A stretch of DNA of 64,000 bases, taken from the NCBI GenBank assembly GCA_002803225.1, contig NXFV01001865.1, forward strand, positions 16,985-80,984. The letters run 5' to 3'. How positions within the stretch are numbered: position 1 is the first letter of the stretch; each line of letters starts with the position of its first letter. Below are positions 22,113 through 33,622 of this stretch, one piece after another. The DNA comes from Gamarada debralockiae (taxonomy: Eukaryota; Ascomycota; Leotiomycetes; Helotiales; Hyphodiscaceae). Under the pieces are notes generated by a model, which worked only from the letters and a program-made list of their open reading frames with translations, ran no database searches and was not told the DNA's origin. A program made the position numbers and the translations under genes.

Positions 22113-23444
22113 TTATTCATCGCGATCTGCACTCATAGTTGAGGACTTGCTGCCGGTAGACTTCGAATCTCGCGTGCTTGCCCGCTCGCCCTTTACGCAA
22201 TGTTTGATGATCCAGGGATGCTTTTGGACTTGCTCGAGAGGTATCCGCTTTTCTGGGTCAAGGACAAGAAGCTGCAATTGTTAGTACAATCTAGGAAGCA
22301 GGCTGATATAACTCACTCTCTTAATCAGGTCCTTTGCCTCTGGACTGACAAAGTTCGGAACCGTCATCTCGCCTCTTGCAATCCTCCTCTGGGTCATGAC
22401 TGGCGTATCCTCAAACGGCGCCTCTCCAACCAAGAACTCATACGTCAAAACACCCAAACTCCACAGATCGACCTTGTCGGTGTAGTAATTATCGTGGTTT
22501 CCAGGCTTGATCATCTCCGGCGGCAGGTAATCGAGAGTTCCACACATTGTCTTTCTCCTGTTGTTTGGCGCGTGAACACTCCATCCGAAATCCGAAATCT
22601 TGATCTCGCCATGTATACCAACAAGAATATTCTCTGGCTTAATATCCCTGTGAATGACATGCTTCTTGTGGAGGTATTTCAGGGCTGCGGCCATCTGGGC
22701 GATATATTGAGCAGCTTTCCATTCGGGAAACCGGTTCTCGCGACGAAGATGCTTGTACAGTTCTCCCTTACCAGCGAACTCGAGAATCAAGAATATTCGC
22801 TTGCTATCGTGGAAATGGCCGTATAGTTGTAGGATATTTGGATGTCGTAAATTGCTTTGGATCTCGATCTCTCTTCGCACCTGCCTCTCGACACCACCAC
22901 CGTGCTGGATTTCATTCTTGTGGAGAACTTTCAGCGCACAGACAAATCCACTGCTGCGCTCTCTAGCCAGGTATACACGACCAAACTTCCCCTTCCCTAG
23001 TGGTCTGCCGATCTCAAACATGCCGAGATGGAACTTCTTCGGTGGTGCTGGTTGCTCGTAAATAGGATTTGACTTCCGCTCAACTCTGACCAATTCGTCT
23101 GACCCTCGAGATGAGCCTGATCCTGTTTTTCGTGGGGGTGAGCCGGGGCCATTCGGCATGTTGGGTCGCCATTGTGCAGCTTGGGAAGGAACGGTGACGA
23201 TGGTGCTGGTTGTGTTTTGATTTTGTAATGCGATTTTCAGGAGATTGGCTCGACTTGAGTTTTGTGATAGTTGGGAGTTGGAGATAGCTGTGGAGGCAGT
23301 GACCTTTGTTTAGTTAGTAAATAGCTATCTTGCATGGAGGTTCTGCATTACCTTGGACTTTTGATATTTGCTTCCATCGCCAGGATCATTCTCGTCGTTC
23401 ACTGACATACGCTCGAATCGCGACTCGAGAGTACGGGTGGCCAT
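22113..23444 (-). CDS. IPL1/ark1: Aurora family serine/threonine kinase
   Basis: Exons 23444-23352, 23303-22317 and 22271-22113 give 412 residues. The kinase domain has the Gly loop [15 protein letters not shown], Lys in CALKVLHK, catalytic HRDIKPEN and DFG in ISDFGWS. The Aurora-specific activation segment [16 protein letters not shown] has the activating Thr. The last exon supplies [18 protein letters not shown], the end of the C-lobe. It is likely the catalytic subunit of the chromosomal passenger complex, acting at kinetochores and the spindle midzone; most filamentous fungi have one Aurora. The N-terminal 120 residues are Ser/Asn-rich and disordered. The upstream exon was chosen because it adds an in-phase ATG and the intron has a TACTAAC branch site. 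Confidence 0.92.
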
Positions 23445-23870
23445 TTCGTTGAAGGAAACAATGTATAATATCCTATTCCTCCCTTTGTATTGTTCAAAAA
23501 ACCAATTGTCTGTCGTGCTGTGTTGTTAGTATTGATCTGTCGCGGATTTGAGTCTGGAGTTCGATGTTCTTGGAGGTTGTTTTCCTCAAGACGCTAGTGG
23601 TCGACAGGGCAACCATGACCTCCGCACTGTCTGCCCACTGTCTGCCTCGCCTCGTCAAACCTCGACCCACAGCCTTGCGAACCTAGAATTTCGGGTGAAC
23701 GATTCTATTATTGTTGCGGGAACAACCTTACACCAACGAAGAGCATCTATCCGAAGCGGATATCTGTGCAGTTAACTGCATGAACCGAATCTATCGTCAC
23801 GAATAAACGCGTCCTTGAGGAACGCCTTCACACAAACCCTCCGCAGCATCACCCCTCCCTGACAACCAAT
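23445..23870. promoter_or_regulatory. Divergent promoter region, Aurora kinase / TIP41
   Basis: 426 bases between two divergent ATGs, with a C/T-rich tract just before the TIP41 start. No specific binding site is claimed. Confidence 0.5.
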
Positions 23871-25321
23871 ATGTCTTTCAACGGTGCGTTCAACGAGCCC
23901 TACCCTACACCTGCATCCGCAGAGCAGTCCACCGTATCATATACCCAGAAAGGCTTCAAGATCAGCGCCCGGAAGCTACCCATCTCCAAATCCGGTCCAA
24001 TCGATGAGATGTCAAAGAAGCTCGGAATTCCGGTTCCTGAAATGATCTTTGGAGACAACATGGTTTCGATAGAGCACGTGGCAAGTGGCTGGCGATTGGA
24101 GTTTAACGCACATGATGCTCTCGATCGAGTGGACAAGACGGACAAGAATATGTTGAAGGTTGCCTATTCGAAGGAGTGGTCAAGTAGCAGGTATTATTCC
24201 CCGTAATGACCGTGTAGGCTTTCATTGACAATTTGTAGGGAGAAGACACACGAAGGTATTAAGGAAGTGGTGAAGCCATTCGACTGGTCATACACAACAG
24301 ACTACAAGGGAACTACGACGAAGGGCAAGCCATTCCAGATGCCACCCGCGGCGGAGGCGGAACCCATACCTATCGACCTTCTGAAACGGCCCGACCCTAT
24401 CCTGTTTTTCGAAGAAGTGGTTCTATACGAAAGTGAACTTGATGATAATGGCATATCCGTCTTATCCTGCAAGCTGCGGGTTATGCCTGATCGCATGTTG
24501 CTACTGTGCCGCCTTTTCATGAGACTGGACAAGGTGCTGATCAGGGTCAGAGACACGAGGATTTACGTAGATTTCAACACGGGCAAGGTCATTAGGGATT
24601 ATACTGAGAAAGAGGACGCTTTTGATAAAGTCAAGAAGGTATGTTTGGAATTCAATACAGAGTGGTGTTCCCAATACACGATATTTCAGTGAGCTTGGGA
24701 TTCTTGGCTAGATGCCATCAATAATCCTCATCCGAAGTCAGAAGTTCAGTGTCCCATATCCGCTATTTTAGTCAACCGGCCATTTTTGCCTGTTTAGTCG
24801 GCTTGCAGCTTGAGTGTACTCGGTACTTGGTAATTTGTGCCGGTCACGTTCCCTACGGAGTATTTCTACGGAGTTTTACTGCGGAATATTCACCCGCAAG
24901 TGTTGGGCTCGCTTCTTGATGACCTCTTCCTTCCGTTCAATCGTTCATTGGAGTTAGGAGTTTACGTTGGAGAAGCTGGTTACGGGCTATGAGAATGGAC
25001 GTTATCCAAACTGAATTATGCAGTCGTTCCAGTCATTCAAGCTATTGGAAAACTCCGTCGTTTTGGGATTGTCGGTATTCCGAGCAATAAGCTTTTGGAA
25101 CCGGGCCGTTCCAAGCTGCAGTAGTGGACGGGGCCGATACATTTACCCCCTTGTTTCTGTTGAGTTCTTCTGCGATGATCAGCAGCTGACAGCTTCTTTA
25201 GAGTCTCTTATTCTCAGGTCGACTGCCAGATGATCTCACCGTGGCTCTCCGAGATCCGAACCAAATCGCTCATTTGCTGCCCGAAGTTGCACATACTTTG
25301 GAGGTTTTAACGTTACCCTAA
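23871..25321 (+). CDS. TIP41: TIP41-like TOR signalling protein, 3' end split by a 511-base interval
   Basis: TIP41 binds TAP42/PP2A-type phosphatase partners in TOR nutrient signalling. Exons 23871-24190 and 24239-24638 encode the domain core (KGFKISARKLPIS, LGIPVPEMIFGDN, FDWSYTTDYKG, LRVMPDRMLLLCR, VRDTRIYVDF, REYTE-like RDYTEKEDAF). The conserved C-terminal segment is not adjacent: DDLTVALRDPNQIAHLLPE and the stop lie at 25218-25321. A phase-correct join is 24638/24694-24706/25218-25321, reading KVKKLGILGRLPDD, for 278 residues, the expected length. The piece 24694-24706 would be a 13-base exon, and the last interval (24707-25217) begins GC and ends AG. Reading straight on from 24638 stops at 24692 and loses the C-terminus. 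Either an unusual long GC-AG intron or an insertion explains this. Confidence 0.8.
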
Positions 25322-27354
25322 TACATCAGATTCTAGGGAAGCTTCCGCTGGAAGAGTTTATGAACTGAATTCAGAAGGGCATAGCGTTGGAGTTTGGGAT
25401 TAGGTGCCTTGGCTGCATACTTTGTATCGTTCAGGCGTTTTGAGGGATTCGACAATCCGATGTGTCAAATAGGCCATTGGTGATACAACCTCTGTAGCTT
25501 ACACAGCCAGGCTGATCAATGAACCCCCACTTTCACCATACGATCCACTGCACTGGATCTCCGTGTCGAAGCATACCTCAGTCTGGCTTCACCTTATCAT
25601 TGACTTTTTGCGAAGAGTTCCACCTGAACCTACCTTTGGTTCGTGCAGTTTCTAGGATGGAGTCAGGTATTATCTTGGCTACACAGGCCGGCCTTGGACC
25701 CGTGTACAAGGGGGCCAATCATGGGATCATGAGATGGCGATGAACCCCACGACTTAACATTTCAGTCCATGCGTAAGTTTGCGGGATTAAACCGACACGG
25801 CATTGATCTGAAAACTTGCAGATTCCGTCCGAAGCTTCTCCGAAAGCATATCTGACACAAGCAGCACGATTCCAAAAGCTTAAGTCGTCCCAAGATCAAC
25901 TAGATTTTGCTATCTCAGATCCCTAACCAACTTTCCAACTTTCTCACAAACACACGGACATCTTGAATCTCAGGAGTCTAACATCCCGTCTTAATTGCCC
26001 GGAAGATCTGGAGATCATGACCAGGATGAAGGAAAGGTTCGGCAGATCGTCTTGTCAAGTAAAATCCCGAATAACCCTTTTCACTTCCCTGAATCGTGCT
26101 TGTTGAAGTGTCTCAGAACTCAAACATGGATTAAACCAGTCTCGGGGCTTCGCCGGACGTAACTTTCCGTCGCATGAGATTGGAATCGCTTGTATGTCTA
26201 GTACCTTTGAACATTGTGGGATGATGGAAGAAGTCAACACCAAGTCTCATTGCCAAGGACTCTTCAGCCCACATACGACATGCCCCGCATTCGCCTTGCG
26301 CATCCTTATTTATATCTTCATTCATGTTATATCGTCTCAAGCATGCGGTGTCGATGACGAATTGACTTCTTAACTTTCTTCGTCGTCTCGTCCTGATCGA
26401 AACGCCAGCCGCTTGTTCGCATGTCCTTTGGAAGGTTGGAAGGAAGCTCCATGCATTGTGATCCATCCGATTATTTAGGCCTTTCTGGTTGCAAGGGAAC
26501 CAATTAAGGAAGGGATCGTGAAAACTCTAAGCATGCGGACGTGGTTCCAGGTCCTGAGTCGTGGAAGACAGAGGGTGGTCCGTGAGGCTTGAGACTACTG
26601 AAGTACTACTGCAGGTAGACACAAGTACCTACTACGAGTATTCACACGACACCAGGCCTCATGCAAGGCACAAGTTTATTGAACGACGATGACAATAATA
26701 ATATATTTCAGATAGCTAAAAATCGAATCAATAAACAACAGTGAACTTTCGTTCGCAGCGATTCTGTACTGTAGTCTCCTCATTAAAGACGCAGCTGGAC
26801 CCGTGAAGGCCGTGGACATGCATCTCGTCTCATCTTATACTCTAATCACAAGACACCGAGGTTTCGTCTACCAGGCCGTTGGTTATTACACTTGGCATCG
26901 GGACATTTTGTGCTAAGGACTGGGAATGTTTGATATAGGTTTGGGGTGGATGCGAGTCGAATCCATGGAGAAGAGAAACGGCCCAGGATTTCTATGCAGC
27001 TAGTCTTTTTGCAGACCTGTACATACATAACCTCATCACCTCTTCTGGGTTATTTCACCGCTGGTTACTCTTTCCTCCAGACCGTCCAGAGGGGGTCGAT
27101 CTCGCATAGAAATATTGATTTTTGGATATTTTGTCTTCGGCCTCGCTTGGGAAGGTTTAGTCCAGCTGCTTTGCCCCTCCTCGCCTTAACCAAATCCGCA
27201 CCTTATTAGAACAAGAGGGCGTTCGCGCTACACGAGAAAGGAACAACCTTGACGAACGTGACTGGCTTTGACAAATGGAGTGATTGCTGAGATTTCTTCT
27301 TCAACGCCATTTCCAGCCTCTTCCAAACCTTCCCGTCAGCCTGGCAAGTGGCAG
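25322..27354. other. Intergenic 2 kb, no gene recognised
   Basis: Short frames at 25519-25743 and on the minus strand at 26466-26131 and 26243-26055 show no domain, signal peptide or repeat. The last 200 bases should contain the STE23 promoter. Confidence 0.45.
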
Positions 27355-30300
27355 ATGAGCATCAGCCTTCCTTCAGGCGCCGCCCGATTACGTCGACAAC
27401 TAAAGCTGACTACTACCATCTCTCGTCATATCATCGCCTCTTCTGTCCCACGACAACACATAACTTTGACAGATCCTACGCAAGCCTCATCCAAACGCCA
27501 CGTACATCTTGTCCACTCACGCGAGACTATTTCATCTGCACTCCTCCATCCCGCGAACTTTGAACGCTGCTACTTCGCACAGACCCCTTCGACGGTCTTT
27601 CAATCCCAACCTCTGTTCCACCACCACTTCCAAGCTTCTAGACTAGGCGGGGCCTCCCTTCATCGCACCGCGCCTTCTATTCTCGCAACCCCAAAATCCA
27701 TCCTTCTATCTCCCGCAAAAAGCTTCTCCCCTCGCCGTTCCCTCCTAACGCACTCCAGCGCATTCGCCATGTCAACTCTATCTCAGCCCCAGACTCCAGC
27801 AGCCCTGGATAGCCCCTTGAGAGAACACAGACACAGACCAGTTGAGAGGCTCACGGACCGCCTCGAGACCCCTACGCTCGATGATCGTTCATACAGAGTT
27901 ATAAGGTTGCCCAATCAGCTGGAGGTGCTCCTTGTGCACGATGCTGATACCGACAAGGCCAGTGCGGCTATGGACGTCAATGTTGGGAATTTCAGTGACG
28001 AAGAGGACCTTCCTGGGACAGCCCATGCAGTGGAGTGCGAGAGCCTCTTTACCCTCTTCAATTTCTACAGATAGGCTAACATTTGGCAGACATCTCCTCT
28101 TCATGGGGACGAAGAAATACCCCATAGAAAATGCATACTCTCAATACCTCTCTGCGCACTCAGGAAGCTCCAATGCATACACAGGCGCCACATCTACGAA
28201 TTACTATTTCGAGGTCGCTGCAAAAGCAGCAGAGGATACGGAATCATCACCACTGTACGGTGCTTTGGACCGATTTGCACAATTTTTCATTGATCCCCTC
28301 TTCCTACCCTCTACCCTTGACCGAGAACTGCGAGCCGTCGATTCGGAAAATAAGAAGAATTTGCAGAGCGATCAGTGGAGGTTACATCAGCTGGAAAAAT
28401 CCCTATCGAATCCTAATCATCCATACTGCCATTTCTCGACAGGAAATTTTGAGGTTTTGAAGACGGATCCGGAGGCGCGGGGAGTCAATGTTAGACAAAA
28501 GTTCATGGAGTTTCATGAGAAGCATTATTCGGCGAATCGGATGAAGTTGGTTGTTTTGGGAAGAGAACCGTTAGATGTGCTGGAAGGTTGGGCGGCGGAT
28601 CTGTTTGCGGGTGTGAGGAATAAGGGCTTGCCCCAAAATCGATGGGAGACAGAGGAGCCTTTTGGGCCCAAGGATCTGTTGACTCAGTGTTTTGCGAAGC
28701 CTGTGATGGATTCTAGACAATTAGATCTTTCATTCCCTTTCATGGACGAGGAATTATTATTCGAATCCCAACCGAGTCGGTATATCAGCCATTTGATCGG
28801 GCACGAGGGCCCTGGAAGCATCATGTCCTACGTCAAATCGAAGGGTTGGGCGAACGGGTTGAGTGCAGGAGCGTATTCGGTGTGCCCAGGAACCCCAGGG
28901 ATTTTCAACTGCCAAATACGGTTGACAGAGGACGGCTTGAAGCATTACAAGGAGATCGTCAAGGTGTTCTTCCAATATGTTTCGCTTCTGAGAGAAACGC
29001 CTCCCCAGGAATGGATATTTGCCGAGCAAAAGGGATTGGCGGATGTGGACTTCAAGTTCAAGCAGAAGCAGCCTGCGAGCAGGTTCACCAGCAAGATTAG
29101 CGCGGTCATGCAGACCCCTCTTCCCCGGGAATGGCTCCTCAGTGGCCACAGCAGGTAAGATTTGAACCTAGGAACATTCCATCATTCAGCGGCACATAGC
29201 GTAAAGTCGAAGCTCGAAATTGTTCACTGATCTGACTAATATTTGTCTTCATAGGCTGAGGAAGTTTGATCCGGCCCGAATCGAGGAGGGCTTGGCGTGC
29301 CTTCGGCCCGACAACTTCAGAATGACAATTGTCTCGCAAAAATTCCCTGGAACATGGAGCTCAAAGGAGAAATGGTATGGAACGGAATACACTTATGAGA
29401 AAATCCCAGCGGACTTTCTTGCAGAGATCAAGAAGGCTGCTACCAGCACCACCAAAGATCGATTACCAGAGCTGCACCTGCCACATGAAAATCAATTTAT
29501 TCCGACGAAGCTTGAGGTGGAGAAGAGAGAGGTTAAAGAACCAGCAATTGAGCCGAAGTTGATTCGAAATGATGATGTGGTCAGAACCTGGTACAAGAAG
29601 GATGACACCTTTTGGGTACCAAAGGCCAATCTTTTCATCAACTGCAGAAACACACTTCCCAATGCCACAGCTGAGAACTCATTGAAGGCAAGACTTTACA
29701 CCGACATTGTGCGAGATGCTTTGGAGGAATATTCGTACGATGCGGAGCTTGCAGGACTGGATTACTCGGTATCGAGCCATTCCATGGGGATGGAAATCAC
29801 AGTATCTGGTTACAACGATAAGCTGTCCGTTCTATTGGAGAAGGTCTTGGCCACTATGAAAGATCTGGAGGTCAAGCAAGATCGATTTGAGATAATTAAG
29901 GAACGATTGTTGAGAGGTCTAAAGAACTGGGATTTCCAACAACCCTACAACCAGGTCGGCGATTACACCAGATGGCTCAACAGCGAGAAGGGATACATTA
30001 ACGACCAAATTTTGGCAGAGTTACACCACCTCACAGCAGCCGATATCCAACAATTCTACCCCCACCTCCTCCGACAAATGCATATCGAGACTTTTGTACA
30101 TGGAAACTTGTACAAAGAGGATGCCTTGAAATTGAGCGACTTAATCGAAAACACTTTGAAGCCTCGAGCGTTGCCACAAACTCAATGGCCCATTGCTCGG
30201 CAGCTTGTCTTCCCCGTAGGTGGCAACTTTGTCTATCAAAAGACATTGAAGGACCCAGCGAACGTCAACCACTGCATAGAATACCTTCTGTACGTTGGAG

Positions 30301-31110
30301 ACAAGGCAGACCGCGCACTTCGTGCCAAGGTCCTCCTTCTAGACCAAATGACCCATGAGCCAGCATTTGATCAATTACGGACAAAGGAGCAACTCGGATA
30401 CGTCGTATTCAGCGGAGCTCGCATGACCGCTACAACAATCGGATACAGATTTATCATCCAGAGCGAGAAAACTCCCGAATATCTGGAGGACCGCATCGAT
30501 TCTTTCTTGACGGGCTACGCAGAGACGATGGCGCAGATGTCGGATTCTGAGTTCGAGGGCCATAAGAGGAGTTTGATTACGAAGCGGTTGGAGAAGCTGA
30601 AGAATTTGGATCAAGAGTCGAGCCGTCTTTGGTCGCACATTGACGGGGAGTACTTTGACTTTGAGCTCGGTGTGTTGTGATATTCTTTTGTGATTAATTG
30701 ACGTTTGCTGATGAAAAATAGTCCACCACGACGCAGCCCAAGTTAAAGCACTAACCAAAGCCGACATGATCTCATTCTACAGCCACTTCATCCATCCCAC
30801 ATCTCCCGCGCGCTCCAAACTCGCCGTTCACCTCATCGCCCAAACACCAGGCTCCCTTTCCTCCCCTTCGGGAACCAAACCTATTACAGCAGCAATTGAG
30901 AAGGGCATGAATGTCCTAGGACTGAATAAAGATAGACAGGATCAGGAAGATGGTGAGATTATTGGGGAGATCAAGAAGAAAGAGGGCAATGGAACGACGC
31001 CATTTATTATTACGGATGTTCGGGAGTTTAAGAGCAAGATGCAGATTTCTGCGGGTCCGCAGCCTGTTAAACATATTTCTGAGTTTGAGGAGTTGGATGC
31101 GAAGTTGTGA
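27355..31110 (+). CDS. STE23: Insulysin-type M16 metallopeptidase (STE23/IDE)
   Basis: Exons 27355-28034, 28090-29154, 29255-30669 and 30722-31110 give 1182 residues. STE23 and human IDE degrade short peptides inside a closed chamber; yeast STE23 also trims the a-factor precursor. The inverted zinc motif HAVEH is split by intron 1 (HAVE/HLLFMGTKKYP). The distal Glu lies in ELRAVDSE. Other IDE landmarks are SGSSNAYTGATSTNYYFEV, YVKSKGWANGLSAGAYS, LRTKEQLGYVVFSG and VHGNLYKEDA. Four M16 half-domains are all present. An in-frame ATG at 27769 (residue 139) starts the usual 1044-residue core. The 138 residues upstream are rich in Arg, Ser and His with almost no acidic residues, like a mitochondrial presequence. 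The frame stays open upstream to 27268 without another ATG. Confidence 0.93.
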
Positions 31111-32989
31111 TCCGATGGAGGTGGATGGGTGGGAGAGAATGGGAGGCTGAAATGGATGAGGGATTATGAATGAGAGATGATCGATGAATTGCATTGGCAT
31201 TGAGAGGCGTGTTTTCAAAGTATGGTCCGGTTCAGCATCTTCAAGGGAGCACGTAGGCTTGGTGCATAATGGTCACGCATGGGAATGCAAGACCTAAGGG
31301 TAAATAGCGGTAGCTGTTGGCAGATACCCGAATCGAAGAGCATAGAAGGGTTAGTCGTACGCGCACTTTACTGCAATCTCCTGCAGAGAAGTTGGATCAA
31401 AGTTGATCATATCAAAAACTCATAATCTCGCTCTCGAAATAATGAACGTGCCTCTCATGTTCTCGTTCAATTTTACCTGTTAGAACCGGAATCGATGCAC
31501 TGGCCGTATGTGTTCGGCCGAGCTGGGATTGAAATTGAAGACCTGTTGAGTGTCGACGCAGTGCGGAGTTTTCCTTCGGATCCAGGATCAGACGTCGTTG
31601 GCGGGGTTTGCGAGGTCATTTATCCAGCACAGCATGCGGCCGTGATGCGACCCTGTGCATATGTGATAGACCGTTGCACGGCAGATCGTAGTCGAATCTC
31701 AGCCCCTCTCTTACCGCCAGGTGGCGGATTAGTTACCGGGTTATGCATGTGTCTTAATCGGCTGTTTCTGCATATAGTTAGTTTTCTTTGAGTGCGGTTC
31801 TACTTGCCGCTAATTGAGAGATGAAGAGGTACTTAGTGGTACTTGTGTACAAGGCCCTTTTTTTCACCACTCAAGATGTAGGCTGAAAAGGAGGTACTGA
31901 ATGGTTTTGGGGCGGGCCCGGGGGTTGGGGGGTTAGGTTGGGTTGAATGATTGATTTTGCTCAAGGATTTCAGGATAAGTTTCTGCTGTTGTCGCACTTT
32001 CAGATATGATCAGCACTGAAGTTGCTGTGTTGTACTTTTTGAAGAGATGTAGTTTCTATAAAGTGCAAGTTGACAAGCATTTTTAACGTTTGGCAAAGTA
32101 AAGATCTTTACTGGTGTGAAGGAGCATATGTCTTGCTCGTTCTGGAGACGGCGGACATGGAACCATTATCAAGAGCAACTCTCCCTTGTTATTCGTTACC
32201 CTGATTTGAAATTCTAGCTTGGTATTTCAGTTGCATATTACAACTACCAGTGTTTGCCCTTTTCGATGTCGAATGTCGTTGGCGGAGTCACAGTCGTTGT
32301 CACCTAGTTTTTCATTGACATTCGACAATTTCTTCAGACATTGCAAGATCTCACGCGCTAAGACAAGAGTTGATAAGATGCAAGTGCATGAAAATGAGTC
32401 TCTTAGAGTGTCACTAGGTTTCTACATTATCACGACGCTTGACTGCTTGGATTGGTCTCACCATATTGTTTCGCGAGGCGTCTCCAGAGCTGTGCCATGG
32501 CCGCGACATCTATATTTATAAGTTTCACTAAGGGCCCGAGAATCTGGCTTGTAAAACCCTAAGCGGATGTAATTCTTAGAGTCTTCTCCTTAACTTGATT
32601 CCACCAAAGGTGCTGAGCAGACAGAATGTAGATGTGAGCTGCAAGTCATGAAAATTGTTGAATAATATAGTCAAAGTGAGCATCAAGCCATCGACCCAGA
32701 GTCGGTATTGATACTCTTGGTAGCCAAAATTATGATGATGAGAGCTCGAGACTGTAAGGAGTTGAGCGATGTTGGACGTGTTGGATTGTTGGAAGGGTTC
32801 TCTAGGAGGAACTCTTCCTAATGCAGCCGGATTCTCTCGTGGCGCAAACCGACACAAAGATCTTTCAATTGGTTCGTGACTATGCATCGTCTTTTTCTAT
32901 TCAAACTCCTTTTCGGCAGTAAAAAGTTATGGACATTCGCCGGGGAACATTTTAAGCAATAGGACAGAGACAACATCTCACGATTCGCA
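31111..32989. other. Intergenic 1.9 kb with a G-rich tract
   Basis: No protein-like frame was found. A run of G blocks at about 31908-31943 (four or more runs of three or more Gs) could form a quadruplex on the plus strand. The stretch marks the start of a gene-poor accessory segment. Confidence 0.4.
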
Positions 32990-33622
32990 ATGAGCTCTGA
33001 AAACTTAGCTGGTGTTCGTCATTTATCACCAAAACCTCCGCTCTTCACGATTTCAGAAGCGCACCCGGACGTCCCCCCAACTTCCCATTCCGAAGTCGAA
33101 CCTATGGAGAATTAACCACTAACCCCACGCAGCAAACATCGCCGTCTCTGCACAAAAGTAAAGATCTTTGGGATAGTTATCATCTCACTTCTTGTCGCTA
33201 TTGCACTTAGCATCAGACTCGGTGTCGGACTACACAAAAACAGTAGCTCTGGAGGTTCAAATGGCGGTGTCCCAACTTGTGTACCGCCTGGGAACCAACT
33301 GTGTGGGGACCCTGAAGAGTGCGGGGCTAAGGGTAACTGTGTGGTCGCTTACGATGGATATTTTATTGTGCTTGAAGGGATGTTGGGATACGGTGAGTTA
33401 TTGGGAGTGTTTAAAATCGAGGAGTAGGATTATGGGATAACTGCGGAGTTTACATCAGAGTTTTATGGTGTTAAAGATCTGGACGACGTGTTGAGAAGTG
33501 TTCTTTTTCGCAGTCGAGACCTGGCGCCTTTCACGGGAACCTACAAAGATCACAGCATCATGTACGACGGGGTGAACCATGCATTCAACAAGGCTATCTG
33601 CCGTTTGGGAAAGGAGCCGTAG
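32990..33622 (+). pseudogene. Single-pass membrane protein with a premature TAA
   Basis: One frame, with an intron at 33393-33458 (GTGAGT...TCAG), encodes a coherent protein of about 189 codons apart from a TAA at 33113-33115. Before the stop: PPLFTISEAHPDVPPTSHSE, a Pro/Ser-rich cytosolic leader. Directly after it: PLTPRSKHRRLCTKVK, then the transmembrane segment IFGIVIISLLVAIALSIRL and a Cys-containing exterior (PTCVPPGNQLCG, EECGAKGNCVV). Basic residues before the helix indicate N-in topology. CAA to TAA is a C-to-T change at CpA, the RIP context, but other origins are possible. A 3' splice-like site (CACTAACCCCACGCAG) follows the stop, but I found no in-phase donor. I do not recognise the family. 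Confidence 0.45.

Noticed and set aside
24225..24692. TIP41 ending at the TGA of 24692
   Set aside because: It loses the conserved C-terminal segment found in frame at 25218-25321, and the total length would be short for the family.
26131..26466. 111-codon minus-strand frame
   Set aside because: Basic and Cys-containing but with no family resemblance; region otherwise non-coding.
33459..33622. Dienelactone hydrolase fragment (YDGVNHAFN)
   Set aside because: The phrase resembles that family, but the same frame joins through a good intron to the upstream membrane protein, so chance resemblance is more likely.
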